From contig JAPLAU010000026.1 of assembly GCA_026393115.1 (NCBI GenBank), forward strand, positions 62,001-126,000: a stretch of 64,000 nt of DNA, in the 5' to 3' direction. The notes under the pieces were generated by a model. It saw only the letters and a list, made by a program, of their open reading frames with translations, was not told where the DNA came from and searched no databases. Below are positions 59,830 through 64,000 of the stretch, in pieces. A program made the position numbers and the translations under genes. This DNA is from Actinomycetota bacterium. Its GTDB lineage: Bacteria; Actinomycetota; Actinomycetes; S36-B12; CAIYMF01. Positions within the stretch are counted from its first letter, which is position 1. Every line of letters starts with the position of its first letter.

Positions 59830-60567
59830 GTGAGTCGCCGTTATCGGGCACCATGGGGGGGTGCGGAAATGTGGCGGGAACCACCGGTGAATCCTCGTGA
59901 CTATTGGCAGATGTTTTGCGCACGGGGGTGGCGGCTGCCGTACACGCACTTTCGTGAGGCGCACGCATTCGACCTTCGCCGGGGCACAGACACCGCAACT
60001 CGATTGGCGCGCGAGCAGTACGACGCCGAAGGCGACACCTTCGAACACTCCACGTTTTACGGAGCTGCGTGGACGTCGGTGATTGAACAATGGTTCGACT
60101 GGGTCGCTGAGCGGGTCGGTCCTGAGCTGAGCAGTCGCACATTCGTCGACATTGGGTGCGGCAAGGGGAAGGTGCTCATCGTGTGGGCAGAGAAGGCAGC
60201 CCGCTCGGGCGCCTCAATGCCCATCTGCGGCATTGAGTATTACGCGCCGCTTGCCGATATTGCTCGCTCGAACATCGAACACGTCGGTTTGGCTGAGCGA
60301 ATCGAGGTGATCACCGCCGATGCGCTCAACGTCGATCCGGAGGTCTACGGCCGGCGCCCCGTGGTGTTTCTCTTCAATCCCTTCGATGCCGACGTGATGC
60401 GACCGTTCATCGAGCGCGTGGCTGCACTCGATCCGCTCGTCATCTATGCGAACCCGGTTCATGGCGATGTGTTCGAGCAACGTGGATTCAACTGCCTGCA
60501 CGAAACCTCGGGCTGGCACAACGGACTGTTGGTGCGCGCCTATGAACGCACCGCAACTTCCGACTAG
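59830..60567 (+). CDS. Class I SAM-dependent methyltransferase
   Basis: 245 residues. Motif I FVDIGCGKGKVLIVWA (105-120), acidic residue of motif II in GIEYYAPLAD, then ITADALN and VVFLFNPFDADVM. The N-terminus (DYWQMFCARGWRLPYTHFREA, HSTFYGAAW) resembles DOT1-like/tRNA-type uncharacterised methyltransferases. Substrate unknown. It probably follows the WS/DGAT gene in one transcript. The last 4 bases overlap the 3' end of the convergent SRPBCC gene. Confidence 0.85.
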   Translation: MSRRYRAPWGGAEMWREPPVNPRDYWQMFCARGWRLPYTHFREAHAFDLRRGTDTATRLAREQYDAEGDTFEHSTFYGAAWTSVIEQWFDWVAERVGPELSSRTFVDIGCGKGKVLIVWAEKAARSGASMPICGIEYYAPLADIARSNIEHVGLAERIEVITADALNVDPEVYGRRPVVFLFNPFDADVMRPFIERVAALDPLVIYANPVHGDVFEQRGFNCLHETSGWHNGLLVRAYERTATSD

Positions 60568-61043
60568 CGCGCACCAAACTCGGTCGTGAGCTTTGCCAGC
60601 GTCTGTTCCATCGTGGCGCGATTGCGTTCGGCGGCATCGACGCCGCGTCCCACGAAGAGCCCAGAGGGTTTGACCAGCGCGCCCTGCACACCGTCGCGAA
60701 GATCGGTCCAGGTCTCAGTGACGCGCGTGCCACCGTCGGGCAGCGCTTCAACCGAGTAGGCCCATCGGCTCAGGGTCACCGGCCCAAGTTTCACTTCGAA
60801 CGCGAACTCGCGCTCAGGGTCGGCAGTGACCACCCGACATGAGGTCGACCACGGAATCCACAGTCGGTTGCGGCCGGTGAAACGATCACCCACTTGCCAC
60901 GCACCGGTGCCACTGCGACGCACAGCGCCTGCTGCCTCGGGACTCCAACGCGCGTACGCGGTGGGGTCGCTGACCGCGGCCCACACGTCAGCGACCGACG
61001 CCGCTACGGTCGTGCTGACCACCACCGTGGCTGAACTGGTCAT
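60564..61043 (-). CDS. SRPBCC family protein
   Basis: 159 residues, START/polyketide-cyclase-like hydrophobic-ligand fold: VSTTVAASVADVWAAVSDPTAYARWSPE at the N-terminus, central strands WQVGDRFTGRNRLW and FAFEVKLGPVTLSRWAYSVE, and a long C-terminal helix (NRATMEQTLAKLTTEF). It binds a lipid or similar ligand; enzymatic activity is not implied. Last gene of the tmsA-tmsB-like operon, 3 bases after tmsB. Confidence 0.85.
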   Translation of the reverse strand: MTSSATVVVSTTVAASVADVWAAVSDPTAYARWSPEAAGAVRRSGTGAWQVGDRFTGRNRLWIPWSTSCRVVTADPEREFAFEVKLGPVTLSRWAYSVEALPDGGTRVTETWTDLRDGVQGALVKPSGLFVGRGVDAAERNRATMEQTLAKLTTEFGAR

Positions 61044-61046
61044 GCC

Positions 61047-62306
61047 TTAGACGACCGGAGTCACGGTGCGCGTTTCAAGCTGCGGGCGAAGCGGCATTCC
61101 GCTGTCACCCTCGTTGTCGGTACGCGTGGCGAGAACCTGGTGCAACTGAATGACGTTCCTGTCGAAGCCCACGCGACTCGCGGCCATGTAGAGACGCCAC
61201 ACGCGCGCCTTACCCGGGCCAACTTCGGCGACCGCTTCGTCCCAGTGGTCTTCAAGGTTCTGACACCAGTCGCGCAACGTCATTGCGTAGTGCTCACGCA
61301 GGTTCTCTGTGTGCTGAAGCTCGAGTTGTTCCTGCTCGATTGCCTCGGTGATTTGACTCACAGGAACCAACTCGCCGTCTGGGAACACGTAGCGGTTGAT
61401 GAATCCGTTGATGTTCTGCGTGCGCTGCTTCGTGTCGGAGCGCGTGATGCAGTGATTGAGTAGCCGGCCCCCTGGCTTCAACCGTGTACGAATGAAGGAG
61501 AAGTACGACGGGTAATTCTTGGAACCAATGTGCTCGGTGAGACCGATCGACGCGACGGCATCGAAGCCGCTTTCTTGCACGGCGCGGTAGTCGGAGAAAC
61601 GAATTTGCGCGCGGTCGCTCAGGCCGAGGGCTTCAATGCGGCGCTGACCGTATTCGGCCTGCTGCGCAGAGAGTGTGGCACCGATGGTGGTGACGCCGTA
61701 GTACTGCGCGGCGTGAAGACTGAAGCCACCCCAGCCACACCCGATATCGAGAACGCGCATGCCCGGCTCGAGTCCGAGCTTGCGGCACACGAGATCGAAC
61801 TTCTCTTCCTGTGCCTGTTCCAAGGTCGAGTCGAGGGTGGGGTAGACGGCGCATGTGTACGCCATTGACGGGCCGAGTACCCACTCGTAGAACGTGTTCG
61901 ACACGTCGTAGTGGTGGCTGATGACCTCGGCATCACGCTTGCGCGAGTGTTGGCGCCGGGTGACTCGGGCTTCCTCCTGCGGAGGCTCAGGACGTTTCAA
62001 GGCGAAGGGGGCGAGTTCGCGCACGATCTTGGCTTTGTCGGCCACACTCACTTGAGGCTTACGTACATCCCACAGGCGGCTGAGGGCCGTGTAGGCATCA
62101 CCGACAATCTCAACGTCGCCCGCGACGTAGGCACGGGCAAGACCTAACTGCCCTGGTGACGAGGCGAAGTACGACACCGCGCGTGGATTGCGCAACTCAA
62201 TACGCACATCGGCACCCGGCTGACCAGCGCGGCTTCCGTCATAGGCAATGAACTCGACGTCGGAGTCGTTGCCCGCGACAAGTGCAAAAATATCTGCCAA
62301 CTTCAT
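61047..62306 (-). CDS. tmsB: Fatty-acid 10-methylene synthase (cyclopropane synthase family)
   Basis: 419 residues, cyclopropane-fatty-acyl-phospholipid synthase family. The N-terminal domain (about 1-120) precedes the SAM fold with VLDIGCGWGGFSLHAA, YGVTTIGATLSAQQ and ASIGLTEHIGSKNY; SHHYDVSNTFYEWVLGPSM is the conserved lipid-site entry. Together with the adjacent FAD oxidoreductase it matches the TmsB/BfaB partner that adds a methylene to C10 of oleoyl phospholipid using SAM. Plain cyclopropanation is the alternative if taken alone. 39 bases after tmsA. Confidence 0.85.
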   Translation of the reverse strand: MKLADIFALVAGNDSDVEFIAYDGSRAGQPGADVRIELRNPRAVSYFASSPGQLGLARAYVAGDVEIVGDAYTALSRLWDVRKPQVSVADKAKIVRELAPFALKRPEPPQEEARVTRRQHSRKRDAEVISHHYDVSNTFYEWVLGPSMAYTCAVYPTLDSTLEQAQEEKFDLVCRKLGLEPGMRVLDIGCGWGGFSLHAAQYYGVTTIGATLSAQQAEYGQRRIEALGLSDRAQIRFSDYRAVQESGFDAVASIGLTEHIGSKNYPSYFSFIRTRLKPGGRLLNHCITRSDTKQRTQNINGFINRYVFPDGELVPVSQITEAIEQEQLELQHTENLREHYAMTLRDWCQNLEDHWDEAVAEVGPGKARVWRLYMAASRVGFDRNVIQLHQVLATRTDNEGDSGMPLRPQLETRTVTPVV

Positions 62307-62345
62307 TCGAGAACTCCCTGCTGCTCGATGCCTGATTCCGAGTGG

Positions 62346-63737
62346 TCAGGCCCGTCTGACGCACTTTTCGTACATTCCTGCAAACCGTCCGGATGGATCG
62401 TACTTCTCCTTGAGCATGTCGTACGTCGGACCACCGTATAACTGCGCGAACGTGTCGCGGTCGTAGTACGACGTGGAATAGAGCGACTTGCGGCCACCCA
62501 GTTCGGTAACGACTTCTTCGATGCGGCGATTGATCAGGCCATCGGCCGGGTCACCGCCGTCGGGACGCGGCACCGTCGACCAAAAACCGACGTTGATGTA
62601 GGTCGTGGCGGGGTTCAATTCGTACAAGGGCCACACCACATTGGGGTTGCGCTGCTTGAGGGGGCAGAGCCACACCGGCTCGATGCCGACCTCGCGGTGG
62701 AAGAACTCGAGGAACGCAGGCAGTACCTCGACCGGAACTTCAATGTCTTGCACTACGGGCTCGCGTTGAGGTTGACGCTTGAGCGTGGCCATCTTTCCAG
62801 AGACGTTTGTTTTGCGGTCGAAGGCCACTAACTTCCAGTACACGTCGCTGCGCAATTTCTCTTTCGGCCAGAACCTGCGGATGCGGGGGTTCTGCGCACC
62901 GAAGGCGCGCGAGCACCAGAACCAGTCGGTGTCCCAGCGCCAGAGGTAATCGTGAGTGGTGAGCAGGTCAGTCTTGCGCTGCTGAATCGAGCGGTAGTAG
63001 ATCTGCATGCCGGTGTAGTCACTCGGAATCTGTCCGATCGGGGGTGCGTCGTCATAACGACCGAGGGTCAGGTAGTGCTCGGTGTCAGAGAACACGGTGC
63101 CGTCGACGTAATCGACGTGCTCACCTTCCCACTGGTGACTGGCAACGACCTGAGCGAGTGCGTCGGCGATTGCTTGCGCCGATTCGAATCGAATGTGGCG
63201 CAGCGCGACGAAAGGTGCTGCCTGTTCGAGTTCAATGCGCAGGCGGGTGGCGTAGCCGAGTGAGCCGTACGAATTGGGAAAGCCATAGAACAGGTCTCGG
63301 TGCTCGTTGTCGGGTCGAGCGGTGACGATCTCGCCGTTGCCGGTGAGGATGTCCATCTCGACGACTGACTCGTGCGGGCAGCCGTTGCGGAAGGAAGCCG
63401 ACTCAATTCCCATGCCAGTAACGGCGCCGCCGAGGGTGATGGTGCGTAGTTGCGGCACGCACAAGGGTGCGAGACCGAAGGGCAGGGTGGCTGCCGTGAG
63501 GTGTTCGTAGGTGGTCATGCCCAGTACGTCGGCGGTGCGGGCCTCGCGGTCGATGCTCAGAACACCGTCGAGAGCCGCGACATCAAGTCCGGCGACAGGT
63601 GATTCATCGCGAGCGCGAAAGAGATTGGACGTGCGTTTCGCCAGGCGAACCCGCTCGTGTGCGGGGATCGCACGGAACTGACTCTGCAGACTCTCGACGA
63701 TGGCGTCGTAGTCGGAGAATGAGGTGGTCGCGGGCAC
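62346..63737 (-). CDS. tmsA: FAD-dependent 10-methylene-stearoyl reductase-like oxidoreductase
   Basis: 463 residues, FAD_binding_4 family of the DHCR24/TmsA group. The FAD site is LCVPQLRTITLGGAVTGMGI (about 92-111) with ASFRNGCPHESV, and the C-terminal half contains VEVLPAFLEFFHREVGIEPVWLCPL. Next to the methyltransferase it fits TmsA/BfaA, which reduces the 10-methylene group with NADPH to give 10-methyl fatty acids such as tuberculostearate. No tmsC is seen. GTG start placed by TAACCT six bases upstream. Confidence 0.85.
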   Translation of the reverse strand: MPATTSFSDYDAIVESLQSQFRAIPAHERVRLAKRTSNLFRARDESPVAGLDVAALDGVLSIDREARTADVLGMTTYEHLTAATLPFGLAPLCVPQLRTITLGGAVTGMGIESASFRNGCPHESVVEMDILTGNGEIVTARPDNEHRDLFYGFPNSYGSLGYATRLRIELEQAAPFVALRHIRFESAQAIADALAQVVASHQWEGEHVDYVDGTVFSDTEHYLTLGRYDDAPPIGQIPSDYTGMQIYYRSIQQRKTDLLTTHDYLWRWDTDWFWCSRAFGAQNPRIRRFWPKEKLRSDVYWKLVAFDRKTNVSGKMATLKRQPQREPVVQDIEVPVEVLPAFLEFFHREVGIEPVWLCPLKQRNPNVVWPLYELNPATTYINVGFWSTVPRPDGGDPADGLINRRIEEVVTELGGRKSLYSTSYYDRDTFAQLYGGPTYDMLKEKYDPSGRFAGMYEKCVRRA

Positions 63738-63749
63738 CTGCTTAGGTTA
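63738..63749 (-). promoter_or_regulatory. -10 box of a leaderless promoter
   Basis: TAACCT (63749-63744 on the minus strand), six bases, then GTG at 63737. Confidence 0.55.
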
Positions 63750-63815
63750 GTGGTGGCGATGCGTCCGCGTGCCAGTACCCGCACACTGAGCGGCCACTGA
63801 CTGATGCGTCGGCCG

Positions 63816-64000
63816 TTATCGCTCGTCGACCGCGTGGCCACCGTGTAGTTGCCATGCGCGCACACCGCCCACAATTCCTGCGGTATTCGGAACGATGACG
63901 ACGTCGTCACCGAGTCGGGTGAGTTGGCTCGCCACGATCTTGCGACCGTTTCCGCCACCGATGTAGAGGCGATCCCACAGGAACATGGGACGTAGTGCTT
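63816..64000 (-). CDS. ROK family kinase, 3' part only
   Basis: The last 60 codons of a gene that begins beyond the window; the stop is TAA at 63818-63816. The visible residues read LYIGGGNGRKIVASQLTRL then VVIVPNTAGIVGGVRAWQL, the C-terminal strand-Gly-Gly-Gly and NxAGIxGG pattern of ROK sugar kinases, including polyphosphate glucokinase-like proteins. Substrate not decidable from this piece. Confidence 0.65.
   Translation of the reverse strand, partial: ALRPMFLWDRLYIGGGNGRKIVASQLTRLGDDVVIVPNTAGIVGGVRAWQLHGGHAVDER

Overview
The window is GC-rich DNA from an actinobacterium. The taxonomic markers are a bacterial proteasome activator (Bpa), a DUF5926 SEC-C protein, a mycothiol-isomerase-fold TIGR03085 protein, a WS/DGAT acyltransferase, a tmsA/tmsB-like pair for 10-methyl branched fatty acids, and a c-di-AMP (ydaO) riboswitch in front of an NlpC/P60 hydrolase. 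It reads as ordinary chromosome: no rRNA, phage, insertion sequence, plasmid or CRISPR locus is visible, and genes are dense on both strands with many 4-base ATGA/GTGA overlaps. An uncultured free-living lineage is an inference only.

Layout. 1-4.9 kb: FAD-linked hydroxyacid dehydrogenase, GDPD, DUF5926, DUF4446, pheA. 5-9.6 kb: csoR-copZ-copA copper operon, and a divergent APC permease broken by a one-base frameshift. 9.7-13.3 kb: riboswitch-controlled NlpC/P60, VOC protein, HAD phosphatase, and an orphan membrane protein flanked by a partial copy of the HAD gene's 5' end. 13.5-18.9 kb: stand-alone TrpB2, a repeat-rich intergenic stretch, a secreted protein, serS-bpa, a SET protein. 19.1-25.4 kb: two large secreted repeat proteins, the first interrupted by an in-frame TAG. 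25.4-27.5 kb: quinone oxidoreductase and K+ channel. 27.5-37.0 kb: a seven-gene overlapping operon resembling acyclic-terpene (Atu) or leucine (Liu) catabolism with its own TetR regulator. 37-39.6 kb: DDAH, a 2OG-Fe(II) oxygenase, a VOC protein. 39.6-47.7 kb: GH1 glucosidase with an MFS transporter, two lipoproteins, Gfo/Idh/MocA, alcohol dehydrogenase, TIGR03085 protein. 47.8-48.3 kb: tRNA-Ser(UGA) and a cluster of 43-bp repeats. 48.3-54.3 kb: an amino-acid/keto-acid catabolic operon. 54.4-57.2 kb: AGE-family isomerase with a membrane-anchored sialidase. 57.3-63.7 kb: anchored surface protein, WS/DGAT, methyltransferase, and the tmsA-tmsB-SRPBCC operon. The end holds the 3' part of a ROK kinase.

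Two results cut across the window. First, many genes lacking a Shine-Dalgarno sequence have a TANNNT -10 box followed by exactly 6 bases and then the start codon. This is the signature of leaderless mRNA, and it corrects several start codons. Second, the intergenic DNA carries several repeat families: a 43-bp hairpin element (four copies, one inside a coding linker), a ~50-bp element (two copies), three tandem 33-mers next to a perfect 21-bp inverted repeat, and a decayed gene-end duplication.

Functionally the genes suggest a heterotroph using beta-glucosides, sialylated or amino-sugar glycans, branched acyl compounds, amino acids and methylarginine, with storage lipid and methyl-branched membrane lipid synthesis.
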